A DNA stretch of 64,000 nucleotides from Vespa crabro (taxonomy: Eukaryota > Arthropoda > Insecta > Hymenoptera > Vespidae): contig NC_060957.1 of NCBI RefSeq assembly GCF_910589235.1, positions 9,204,662 through 9,268,661 of the forward strand, given 5' to 3'. The position numbers and the translations under genes were made by a program. The number at the start of each line of letters is the position of its first letter. The first letter of the stretch is position 1. Under the pieces are notes generated by a model that saw only the letters and a list, made by a program, of their open reading frames with translations, was not told the origin of the DNA and searched no databases. Below, in pieces: positions 1 to 11,682 of this stretch.

Positions 1-3
1 ATA

Positions 4-2119
4 GTATAATCTATTATACTAAATAACATCGACCGTCACTTTAACGATAAAAAAAATCACACATAATGTGTCTGAAATTACATGCCGTTTACGAGCTCTA
101 ACTTTGAACTTACAAACTAGATACCATGAAATTCAAATATTTATGCATATTCCATTCTAAATTTAATTTTATTTCTTTTCTGCACATTTTCGCTCATACG
201 ATCTGAAAAATATCCTTAAAATTATATTTTTTTGATTTTTTCCAAATTCGTTACGAATATATCGAATAAATTTATCAAGAAAAATTATACGTTTGAATGC
301 GCCTATAATGAAAAAAAAAGAAACATTTTTTAAACAATTACAAAAAATTACAAAAACAAGTACAAAAATTATTAAAATATATGGAAATTTTTTATACAAA
401 TAAAGAATGTTTTACATATGCTACTAGCGCTTGCAATATATCAAGTAATATATCAATGGGTGTTGGTTTTTCTTTTCGTTTTCAAATTTCCAATTGAATT
501 TGCAACAAAGAATCTAGCTAATTTCATTTTGTTAGCAGATTTCACGCTAATTACATTTACTTAATGTAAAGAATAAATTTAATTATGTGTAGACATAGTC
601 AACATATTGAAAAAATCCCCGTGAAATTTATAGAATATTTTATTGATGATATTAATAATCCTTTACCATGTAATCAATATGAAAATAACCTGCAATGTAC
701 AAAATAATAAGATATATTCTACATTTCCATGTAATTTCACTTCCCAATATTTTCTTGTGCATACCTTGCATATTCTTTGAGTTCCTAGAATTTGAGAAAT
801 AGAAATACTATTTTTTACTATATTTCTAAATTTATTTTCTGACGTCGCTTTCAAAAATGTAAAATTTATCAAATTTCTCATAAACAATTAAATTTCTACT
901 GCGAGTCGGTGATGTTTAAGAATATTTATTTAAAATACATACACCTATGTTTAACAATAGACTCATAAAGAGAATCAAAATGATTTGTAATTCGTTCTAA
1001 TAATTACTCAAGTTTAATACATCTTATTTTCAGAATTATTTTTTGATATTTATTGAAAAATATAAATGATTATTTTAGTTAAATGATTTTCATATTTCTG
1101 TCTTGTTTTTTGTATAAAATTTATACGTATTATAGAAATCTATATATACCGAAATATGTTGTTTCGATCTCGCATAAGATAATAGATAAACATTTTATTG
1201 CATTAGGATTTTGGAAGTTTTTCATAAAATTTCCATATAATTTAAAGAATATTTTTAGAAAACAAAATATATTTCAAAACTTGACGTAATATTCTTAGGA
1301 TTGGTTCTTTTGATAAGAAAATTAAAAATACTAGTGACAAACAGACAAATTTGTATCGATATCATAAAAGTAAAAGAAGATCATCATTTATCGGAAATAG
1401 CAAAACACATTACAAATGAGGAATTGAAAGAACAGGCATAGAAAAACCATTTGGTTAGAAAATAGATTGAGGAAGTTAGATACACCAAAGGTAGATTTTA
1501 CAAGTACTTGGACTTATTTTAAATTTGATAATATTTAGATTTAAAATTTAAAGACTTAGCAAAAATTAAAAATATAGAGTCTTTTTATTTTAGTTAGCTG
1601 ATGAACTTTTCAATAAATAAAAAGCTTTAATAGGTCGATACTTAAAAGAAACAGAACTAATGCTTTCTGTAGATTAGCAACGAAACAAAAAGATACGTAT
1701 TTCGCTATAACGAAAACGATATCAAATAAAATATTGCACAAAATAATATGACCATAGAATAATATTCGCGATAAATGTGATAAATGTATATGTGGTAAAT
1801 ATACCGCTGAAAATATTTGATTTTGTAAAAAGTGTTTAATGATATATATAAAAAAAAAATCCTATTTTTAGACTAAAGAAAACTGTATCTCTAATTATTC
1901 TGAAAATTCTTACATGCATTTACAATTTTCTATTGTCGAATAAATAAGACGGAAAAATATACAAAAATGAATATATCTTCTGAATGATTTCATCTTTTTA
2001 TTAACATTTTGATCCTCCAGTAAAAATAAGTATATGTAAGACGATAGATCTGATAATGTTAATACATCAGTCCACAGCCTTAAGTACTAATTTACTAATC
2101 CTATAAGTAACTTCTGTGT
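4..2119. repeat. Upstream repeat block R, copy 1
   Basis: This AT-rich block is repeated almost unchanged at 8553-10635, upstream of gene B, and in a diverged form at 25436-26640, upstream of gene D. Copy 2 lacks about 28 bp present here near 1678-1705. The block probably begins left of the window. It contains only short unsupported reading frames that recur because the DNA itself is repeated. I see no transposase, terminal repeats or RNA gene in it, so I read it as duplicated 5' flank of the GMC genes rather than a transposon. Confidence 0.85.
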
Positions 2120-2285
2120 TTTAAATTTTATTTTGTCAATTTGTTATAGATGCTTTACAGTATCCTACGAAGAATATCGTAATTATCAAAAAAAAAAAAA
2201 AATAAATCAATGAAAACATCTTCACTAATTTTGCTATTCAATTGAAGAAAAACAAAATAACCAAGTTAATTAAAAGACAAAATCA

Positions 2286-4898
2286 ATGACGACGAAGTTT
2301 GTGGCAACTGTAGCAGCAGCATCATCGATACAAACGAATATGACAGAGCTCAGTATTAAATTAATTATCATACCGATTCTTATATCTGCCTTAACTTACT
2401 TCAATTATCATCTAATAGACCCCGAAAATCAACCACAAGTCACGAAAGTTCTATTAAAGGAATACGATTTTGTAGTGGTCGGTAGTGGTTCAGCTGGTAG
2501 CGTTGTTGTTAATAGATTAACAGAGAATTCAGAATGGAGTGTTCTTCTTTTAGAAGCAGGTAGTTACGAAACTGTCATCTCAGACGTACCGGCTTTGTCA
2601 GTCAACTTGTACAATACCAAAATGGATTGGAAATATAGGACTGAAAACCAAGATAGTGCTTGTCAAGCAATGAAAGATAAACGTTGTTGTTGGCCCCGTG
2701 GAAAGGTAAGCTCTTTGATTCACCTGTGACGTAAAATCGTTGAAGAATTCAATAACAATATCAATTATTTTATAATTATATTGCTGGTATGTTAGGTTAC
2801 TGTACGTCGTAATACAAAAAGTGTTGAGTATAGGAAAAACACAATTAGATTAAAGAGAAAATAATACTTTACTCATGAACAAAATTTTCATACTCTTTCG
2901 TAAATAAGGTCGTTTTCAAAGGAGAATAAATGGATGGTTGCTAATATAACGTAATGGAATAAAAAAAAGTATCAGATAATTGAAAATACAAGAATGAAAT
3001 GAATTTGCATTAAACTTATTATATATAATTTTTTAACGTCTATAAATCATATTGCGGTAGATATGCTATTAATGCATTCATTGATTAAACAAAGCATCCA
3101 TGTTGAATCCTTTGAATTAAATAGCTACCTGAACACGATTTAAAAATATCTATACCTAAAATTCTCCGGGTTCTACTATTAAAATGAATATAGACTTTGA
3201 TATGACACAGGACTACCTTGTCGGTCTTCAGCGAAAGAGTTTGAAATGATATAGTAAAATTATTTTCGTGAAAATAACTTAAAATTATTACATCATAATA
3301 TTATTCCCTTGATTCTAGGTATTAGGAGGTTCAAGCGTCCTTAATGCCATGCTATATATTCGTGGAAATCGTCGTGACTTCGATCAATGGGAAAGCTTTG
3401 GTAACCCTGGTTGGGGATACGACGATGTACTCCCATACTTTAAAAAGTCACAGGACCAAAGAAATCCATATTTGGCGAGGAACACCAAATACCATAGCAC
3501 AGGTAGGTTACGATTTTGATTGTTCTTAGAATTCGGAGAATTGAGATGATTAATTTTTTGAGATAACAAGACATTACTTGTGATACTGAGTCATCCATTT
3601 AATCTCATGCAAAAATGGATTTTACAGGTGGTTATTTAACTATTCAAGAGTGTCCCTATAATACGCCTCTAGGTCCTGCCTATCTTCAAGCTGCAGAAGA
3701 AATGGGTTATAACATCGTGGATATAAATGGCCAACAACAAACGGGCTTTGCATTGCCTCAATATACAATGCGCAGAGGCGCTAGATGTAGTGCAGCCAAG
3801 GCATTCGTACGTCCCATCAAATTTCGAAAGAATTTTCACCTATCATTATGGAGCCATGTTACGCGTGTTCTCATAGATCCAAGTACCAAAAGAGCATACG
3901 GTGTAGAATTTATTAGGAATGGTCGTATTGAGACCGTATTAGCGAAGAAAGAAGTTATACTTTCGGCAGGTGCTATAAACACCCCTCAATTATTGATGCT
4001 GTCTGGAATTGGAGCTAAGAATCACCTCGAAGATCTTGGTATTCCAGTGATTCAGGATTCACCTGGTGTTGGACAGAACCTTCAAGATCATATAGCCCTT
4101 GGTGGTCTTACCTTCCTTGTCGACCACGAAATCAGCTTTGTTTATAATCGCATATTAAATATAAATTCAATATTGAAATATGCAATTACCGAAAACGGTC
4201 CACTAACTTCGAGTATTGGTTTCGAATCAGTAGGCTTTTTATCCACCAAATATGCCAATCAGACGGACGATTGGCCCGATGTAGAGTTAATAATTACCTC
4301 TTCCTCAGTTAATAACGGAGGAAAACTATTTAAAGATGCTCTTTGTCTAACGGATAATTTTTACAATAAAATGTATAGAGAGATCACTGGCCAAGATGGT
4401 TTCAATATTTTACCAATGATACTCAGACCTAAATCTCGTGGATATGTGAAATTAAGGTCGAAAAATCCGCTTGATAATCCATTAATGTATCATAATTATT
4501 TAACGAATACTGATGACGTAAAAGTTTTACGAGAAGGAATCAAAGCAGCAATTGCATTTACTAAAACGAGTAGTCTGAAAAGATTCGGAGCAAGATTTCA
4601 CAGCAAGCCATTGCCAAATTGTAAACATCTTCGGATTTTCACGGATGAGTATTGGGAATGTGCAATTCGCCAATTCACAATGACAATTTATCACATGAGC
4701 TGTACTGCGAAAATGGGTCCACGATCCGATCCAATGGCGGTCGTAGATCCCTCTTTAAAAGTATATGGAGTAGAAGGACTTCGAGTGATCGATGCTTCGA
4801 TCATGCCTACGATCACTAGTGGAAATATCAATGCACCTGTGATAATGATTGGTGAAAAAGGTTCAGATCTCATAAAAAAGGACTGGATGTCCAAATGA
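2286..4898 (+). CDS. GMC oxidoreductase A (glucose dehydrogenase-like)
   Basis: Predicted FAD-dependent GMC-family dehydrogenase or oxidase, substrate unknown. Exons are 2286-2705, 3319-3502 and 3628-4898, joined by GT-AG introns of 613 bp (phase 0) and 125 bp (phase 1), giving 624 residues, a normal length for insect GMC proteins. A hydrophobic segment at about residues 23-41 suggests a signal anchor. The FAD motif is G66-S-G68-S-A-G71; the second Gly of the usual GGGSAG is Ser here. GMC signature 1 starts at the exon 1/2 junction (RGK-VLGGSS) and signature 2 is at residues 316-330. The catalytic pair is His557 (YHMSCTAKMG) and Asn601 (SGNINAP). The protein ends in DWMSK because a CGA codon of paralogues B-D is a TGA stop here. 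Its upstream DNA lacks the TATA-bearing segment seen before C and E. The family assignment is firm. Confidence 0.93.
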
Positions 4899-5574
4899 AA
4901 GAGAAGCAATGAGATTTTCTCAGCCTTTTTAGATCAACATTAGACAGTTGGAATAGGTCTGCGAACGATAGTAAAATATATATTTTTATTATTACATTGT
5001 GTAAAGTGATTATGAAAACAGATTGAATGTTTTAAACACTTACTTTTTAAGGTTTACGTTACCTTTTTGTTTTTCTGACGTTAAGATCCAATCGTAATGA
5101 CAGACAGTTCGAATAGTTAATCGAATAAAAGTAAACCATGTATTTTTCAAGTACGTAGATATACTGCATTAAAAGACTAGTTCTTCCATTGAATAATAAT
5201 AAACAAATTAATTGCATATTATTATTGACGCTTTAAACAATTCAATGTAAAAAACAAAGATTAGCCATTATTTTTGTGAATTAGGCTTGCTATTTTTATC
5301 TTAAAAAACTGTTGAACGAAGTTACCATTACGAATGAATATAGTGAAAGCATTACATTCGCGAAAATGTGATTATATCCACTGGTTAACAGCGAATCATC
5401 ATCCTGAGGTAAAAATACCATCGGTGGATGATTTATCTCTTGGAAAAAAATCTTAACATTCACTTAAAATGATAAGCAATTTAACTGACAAACATTAATC
5501 CCACAAAAATAACACCATCTCTGACTCATATAAAAGATATTAGTTATGACTAACAGTTGAAAAAAACTAAAGAG
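4899..5574. other. Spacer between gene A and its downstream GMC pseudogene
   Basis: AT-rich DNA without a supported gene. The part just after the stop matches the DNA after gene E (40458 onward). The part from about 5200 to 5350 matches the DNA after gene C (22915-23090), showing that A and C share a downstream environment. Confidence 0.6.
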
Positions 5575-6279
5575 TTGACCACGATCGGAGGCGTTGATCT
5601 ACTTGGGTTTCTTAATCTAACCGACCAATAATCGAAATACCTCAAAATACAGATTCTTTTTACTCACGTACCAAAACAGCATGTCTATCAATTCTAACTG
5701 CTTTTGAAAGTCATCGACGTTTCAGACGAACTAATCGACAATATGATTAAAATCTTTATGCAGAAAGACATTATCTTTATGTGCCCGGTTTTACTGAGAC
5801 CAAAGAGCAGGGATGAACTTAAGTTACGTAGCACCGATCCTGCCGATCAAGTTAAGATATTCGCGAATTATTTTGCTGATAAATCTGACAGAAAAATACT
5901 TTTGAAGTCTCTCGATTTTGTTAAGTTGTTGGTGGCAACTAAGACTTTCCAAAACAATGGAATAACTTCACGTCATTACGACATACCGAATTGTCGTAAC
6001 ACTGAGTCCGATTCCACGGAATATTGGGATTGTAACTTAAGTAACACAGCAGGAACATTCTACCATCCGGTTGGATCAGCTAAAATGGGCCATTCTAGTG
6101 ATCCTACAGCAGTCGTCGATCTTCGTCTCAAAGTACACGGCATTTAAAGACTAAGAGTCATCGATGCTTCCATAATGCCGCAAATTATCAGTGCAAATAC
6201 AAACGCACCAACGTTGATGATAGCCGAGAAAGGAGCGGATATGATAAAAGAGGATTAGCTAGGAAAGGATGAGCTATAA
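5575..6279 (+). pseudogene. GMC oxidoreductase 3' fragment, broken (after gene A)
   Basis: One frame runs through about 705 bp and aligns with the C-terminal half of GMC proteins: a LTTIGG segment, then LLRPKSR, YWDC, FYHPVGSAKMG with the catalytic His, VIDASIMP and SANTNAP with the second catalytic residue. The frame is interrupted by TAA at 5629, TAA at 5695, TAA at 6145 and TAG at 6256, where paralogues have Trp. No frameshift is visible. The sequence is closer to the F/G type (HPVG) than to neighbouring gene A (HMSC), so it is the remnant of a different gene. Upstream exons are missing. A shorter, more decayed copy lies at 23107-23571. The frame would end in KDEL-stop, which resembles an ER-retention signal, but only beyond the TAG. 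Confidence 0.88.
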
Positions 6280-6826
6280 AAAAAAATAATTGAAAGTCGT
6301 AAAGTAAACTTTAAGTTCTTATATACCACGATGCTTCTTTAATAGGTAGCTTCTTTTGTTCTTACAACGTAGAAAAAGAAACGTATCACTTTTATAGAGA
6401 TAATTAAAAATATTCAAATTGCTTTCTGGTATCTGGGTTCATTATAAATATAAATAATATTATGTAGGATTACGTAAATATTACATTTCTAGTTAAATTT
6501 TCAAAACTACATTAGAGTATGTTCTAAGTTTATATTGTAAAAAAAATTGGACGCATCAAATATTATTACTTTACAAATACAATAGATAATATTTTCATTA
6601 ATTTATATACTAAAAAAAAGTGTAAAGAATAGAAAGATGTATAGAATTGTAGACATGCATGTAGAATATATATTATACAAAATTCATACAATAAACTATT
6701 TCTTTTCAAATATATAATTTTATCCTATTTTTTACGATAACACACTCAATAACAGAACTGTATAAAAAACGTTACTTAAATAATAAGATACCTATACATT
6801 ATGTCGGTATAAATTATACTCATTAA
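6280..6826. other. AT-rich spacer after the first GMC pseudogene
   Basis: No gene is visible. The sequence aligns by eye with 23572-24140 after gene C, so it belongs to the block duplicated with the pseudogene. Confidence 0.55.
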
Positions 6827-7533
6827 CCCTTTCGTTCCGACGGGTGTATATATACGCCTCCGAAGAATGACCATTCATGTAAGAAGAGCGTATATATACG
6901 CTCTGAAAAAGTGGGCGCTCGGGTACGAAGAATGTACATATACGTTCATACCATATATACTTTGATTTCATACTTTACATGAGATACTTTTGTTAATCGA
7001 GTATCTGTCAACGCTGCATGCCTTAAAAGAATTAACTATCATGAAATAAAACACTGACGACAAAACGATATTGTGTTTCGTTTTAACGATACATAGTTTC
7101 AGTCTTCTTTAGAACATTGCCAGCGACAGATATATACCAGTAAATATTCAATTTCTGCTTTTGTGATAAAATGTTGAGTTTTTAAATATTTAATTTTTTA
7201 GACCCATTTTCAAAACATGAGGAAAAGAAAATTTAAGAGAATATTTTTCGCAACTGAGAACAGACACGATTTATGTTCGGCTTTAAATACTTTAGTAATT
7301 TCGTTGTATTAAAAATATTGTATGAACATTATAATAAAATATTAAAAAAAAATAAATTTTGATTATACATTTTTATATTTTAGAAAGTAAGATGTTATTA
7401 CTAAATATAATAAATGTCATTGTAAAATTTAGAGAACAAGAAACGAATTCTAATTACTTCAGTGTCAACTACTCAGTAATACGGCCCGTTCACAGCGATC
7501 ACATTGTGGCGCAAGCGCTCTGGAGCGAAAGGG
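6827..7533. mobile_element. Non-autonomous piggyBac-like element (MITE-like)
   Basis: The termini are inverted repeats: CCCTTTCGTTCC at 6827-6838 and GGAGCGAAAGGG at 7522-7533, one mismatch in 12. Both are flanked by TTAA (6823-6826 and 7534-7537), the target duplication of piggyBac elements, and the ends start CCC and finish GGG as expected. The element is 707 bp and has no transposase reading frame. A 20 bp perfect palindrome at 6885-6904 (AGAGCG, TATATATA, CGCTCT) lies near the left end. The homologous DNA after gene C (around 24145) lacks the insertion, which gives an empty site and dates the insertion after that duplication. Confidence 0.85.
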
Positions 7534-8552
7534 TTAATGAATATTAATTTACTTATTACGTATTCTATATGATATCGTTTAAGTATTAACAGATGTTCCT
7601 GCGAAACACACAATTTATACTAATTATATTTTTCTGATAAAATAAAAAAGATAAAAAGCAAATAAAACAAATGATAGTTAAATTAGAATCTGTATACGTA
7701 TGCTCCTTGATTTTGAAAGTAACGAAAAAAAAATTTATTCGTCAATAAAAATTTTATTTAGATATGAAAAACAAAAATAATAAAAATATAATTAATAAAA
7801 ATATAAATAATAAAAATAATATAAATATAAATATATATTACAATACAGCAAACTTATAAGATTTACTTTGATTAGGGTTACTTGAAAAAATACTATATAC
7901 AATACAGACAATCTTTTTTTATACAATTTATTCTTCCGTATTAGAATTTGAATTGATGTTAACCATTTCAATAACTTAAAATCTTTGATTGCCAAGAATA
8001 TTGAAAATACAAAAACCATTTATATATTAATGATAATAACATTCACATAAAAAAATAGATAATATAAAAAATAGAAACTAGTTATGAATACTTGTGATCC
8101 TTGGTTTATATTATTCTTATTAGGTCAATTAGATACGTGCACATAGTAAACTACTATAATGTTATAAAAAAAAATTCTTTGGTTATAATTACCACTGTGA
8201 TAGGTTCACTTTCACAGAAAGATTTAAAAACGATAGTGCACACCTTGGTGATATCCACAATATTTATAGGCCCATCGTCATATTTTCGTCTTCAGTCTGT
8301 CGTTTTGTCCGGCACAGTAAACTACTCAATTAGAATATATGGGAAACTATACTAATAAATATCATATTCTAAATTAATTGATTTATTGTTAAAGATAAAG
8401 AATGTCTTGATATATCGATAAATAGTAAAAATTGTGACATTCTTTTCTAAAGAAAACGGGAACGCAATGTTGTGTTCTAATGTTTAAGAAATCTTTATAA
8501 CAAAAAGCCAACGTATTACTGGTGAGTATTCTATTTCAAAAGGAAAAGGCCA
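7534..8552. other. AT-rich spacer upstream of repeat R copy 2
   Basis: No supported gene. From about 8090 the sequence aligns with 24960-25435 (shared stretches such as GGCACAGTAAACTAC versus GACACAGTGAGCTAC), so it is part of the larger block that also carries the pseudogene and repeat R. Confidence 0.55.
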
Positions 8553-10635
8553 TGTATAATCTATTATACTAAATAACATCGACCGTCACTTTAACGATAA
8601 AAAAAATCACACATAATGTGTCTGAAATTACATGCCGTTTACGAGCTCTAACTTTGAACTTACAAACTAGATACCATGAAATTCAAATATTTGTGCATAT
8701 TCCATTCTAAATTTAATTTTATTTCTTTTCTGCACATTTTCGCTCATACGATCTGAAAAATATCCTTAAAATTATATTTTTTTTATTTTTTCCAAATTCG
8801 TTACGAATATATCGAATAAATTTATCAAGAAAAATTATACGTTTGAATGCGCCTATAATGAAAAAAAGAGAAACATTTTTTAAACAATTACAAAAAATTA
8901 CAAAAACAAGTACAAAAATTATTAAAATATATGGAAATTTTTTATACAAATAAAGAATGTTTTACATATGCTACTAGCGCTTGCAATATATCAAGTAATA
9001 TATCAATGGGTGTTGGTTTTTCTTTTCGTTTTCAAATTTCCAATTGAATTTGCAACAAAGAATCTAGCTAATTTCATTTTGTTAGCAGATTTCACGCTAA
9101 TTACATTTACTTAATGTAAAGAATAAATTTAATTATGTGTAGACATAGTCAACATATTGAAAAAATCCCCGTGAAATTTATAGAATATTTTATTGATGAT
9201 ATTAATAATCCTTTACCATGTAATCAATATGAAAATAACCTGCAGTGTACAAAATAATAAGATATATTCTACATTCCCATGTAATTTCACTTCCCAATAT
9301 TTTCTTATGCATACCTTGCATATTCTTTGAGTTCCTAGAATTTGAGAAATAGAAATACTATTTTTTACTATATTTCTAAATTTATTTTCTGACGTCGCTT
9401 TCAAAAATGTAAAATTTATCAAATTTCTCATAAACAATTAAATTTCTGCAGCGAGTCGGTGATGTTTAAGAATATTTATTTAAAATACGTATACCTATGT
9501 TTAAAAATAGACTCATAAAAAGAATCAAAATGATTTGTAATTCGTTCTAATAATTACTCAAGTTTAATACATCTTATTTTCAGAATTATTTTTTGATATT
9601 TATTGAAAAATATAAATGATTATTTTAGTTAAATGATTTTCATATTTCTGTCTTGTTTTTTGTATAAAATTTATACGTATTATAGAAATCTATATATACC
9701 GAAATATGTTGTTTCGATCTCGCATAAGATAATAGATAAACATTTTATTGCATTAGGATTTTGGAAGTTTTTCATAAAATTTCCATATAATTTAAAGAAT
9801 ATTTTTAGAAAACAAAATATATTTCAAAACTTGACGTAATATTCTTAGGATTGGTTCTTTTGATAAGAAAATTAAAAATACTAGTGACAAACAGACAAAT
9901 TTGTATCGATATCATAAATGTAAAAGAAGATCATCATTTATCGGAAATAGCAAAATACATTACAAATGAGGAATTGAAAGAACAGGCATAGAAAAACCAT
10001 TTGGTTAGAAAATAGATTGAGGAAGTTAGATACACCAAAGGTAGATTTTACAAGTACTTGGATTTATTTTAAATTTGATAATATTTAGATTTAAAATTTA
10101 AAGACTTAGCAAAAATTAAAAATATAGAATCTTTTTATTTTAGTTAGCTGATGAACTTTTCAATAAATAAAAAGCTTTAATAGGTCGATACTTAAAAGAA
10201 ACAGAACTAATGCTTTCTGTAGATTAGCGAAACGAAAACGATATCAAATAAAATATTGCACAAAATAATATGACCATAGAATAATATTCGCGATAAATGT
10301 GATAAATGTATATGTGGTAAATATACCGCTGAAAATATTTGATTTTGTAAAAAGTGTTTAATGATATACATAAAAAAAAAAATCCTATTTTTAGACTAAA
10401 GAAAACTGTATCTCTAATTATTCTGAAAATTCTTACATGCATTTACAATTTTCTATTGCCGAATAAATAAGACGGAAAAATATACAAAAATGAATATATC
10501 TTCTGAATGATTTCATCTTTTTATTAACATTTTGATCCTCCAGTAAAAATAAGTATATGTAAAACGATAGATCTGATAATGTTAATACATCAGTCCACAG
10601 CCTTAAGTACTAATTTACTAATCCTATAAGTAACT
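8553..10635. repeat. Upstream repeat block R, copy 2
   Basis: Nearly identical to 4-2119, apart from scattered substitutions and about 28 bp missing at 10228. Homology to copy 1 stops abruptly at TAAGTAACTT (about 10635), where copy 1 has a deletion of about 670 bp relative to this locus. Confidence 0.88.
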
Positions 10636-11682
10636 TAACTTTCTTTCTGATTATTACAAAATAAAGCAATTTAACAGTTAATTTAACTATCCCTCTAACT
10701 TTTACAAAACAATTTAAAATTTATCAATTAACTTGATTTTCTTTCTAGCTCTTACAAAAGAATGATTTATCTTAATGTTCTTTTGAAATGTTACAAAATA
10801 ATGCGATATGACAGTCTAATGACATGGTATACACATCATTTAAAAATTTCCATCAGTTAATAATCAACATATGTACTACATCATTCCAGTTAGTGATTAC
10901 AAAGCAAAAATTATTATTATTTCTAATTTATAAAAGATAAAACAATTTTAAAAGATAATGATATTTATCGGTTTTATTTTATTACTTGCAAATAGTGATA
11001 AAAGGTATAGTTTCATTACCAGATACCTAGTGAGTAATGTAACATTTACATTTTATTTATTTGATTAAATAAGACAATGATATCTGTTATAAGTTATTAT
11101 AACTAATCATATACATATTTGTTTATGACTGATACAACATTTGAATTTTTAAAATCCGAAAAGACCAAAATTAAAAAAACTACGCATTTTACTTTGAACG
11201 TTTTGGATAACGTTAAGAGTAAAAGGCGTATAAAAAAAAATAGTATTTCACTTAGAAAATATTACTAGATACTTTAAATCTACAAGTTTCATAATTTTTC
11301 CAATTTCTGTGTTTCAGATTTTATTTTGTCGACTTGTTACAGATGCATTATAGTATCCTACGAGGAGTACAGTTACTATCGAAAAAAAAAAACAAAGCAA
11401 TGAGAACGTCGTCATTAAATAAATTAACAAAATGTTAACTCAAATATTTAAATAATGTTAAAAAATGATCAGATATAATCGAAAAGAAAAATAATTCAAA
11501 AAACCAATAAAATTATTGATTAAGGTAAAAATCCTTTTTGTGAGATTACTCCAGTTTCGATTTGATATAAGTGAAAAACGACAAACCCTTAAAAAGTGAA
11601 CAAGTTATTGACTCAGAGGAATTACTGCATCTCTGTTTTCCTACAATTGAAGAAAAAACAAGCTTACAAAAAGTCAATATCA
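10636..11682. other. 5' flank of gene B
   Basis: AT-rich DNA with several loosely repeated TTACAAA motifs (about 10648, 10706, 10756, 10793, 10897). Parts near 11050-11270 align with the flank of gene D (27237-27520), so this segment is probably ancestral and was lost from A. The conserved TATAAAAG of genes C and E is not found; the nearest match is TATAAGTG at 11566-11573. The frame of B is open back to 11596 but has no ATG upstream of 11683. Confidence 0.5.

Noticed and set aside
663..887. Similar short antisense frames at 663, 9213 and 26165
   Set aside because: They lie in the three copies of repeat R and have no domain or codon signal; shared DNA explains them.
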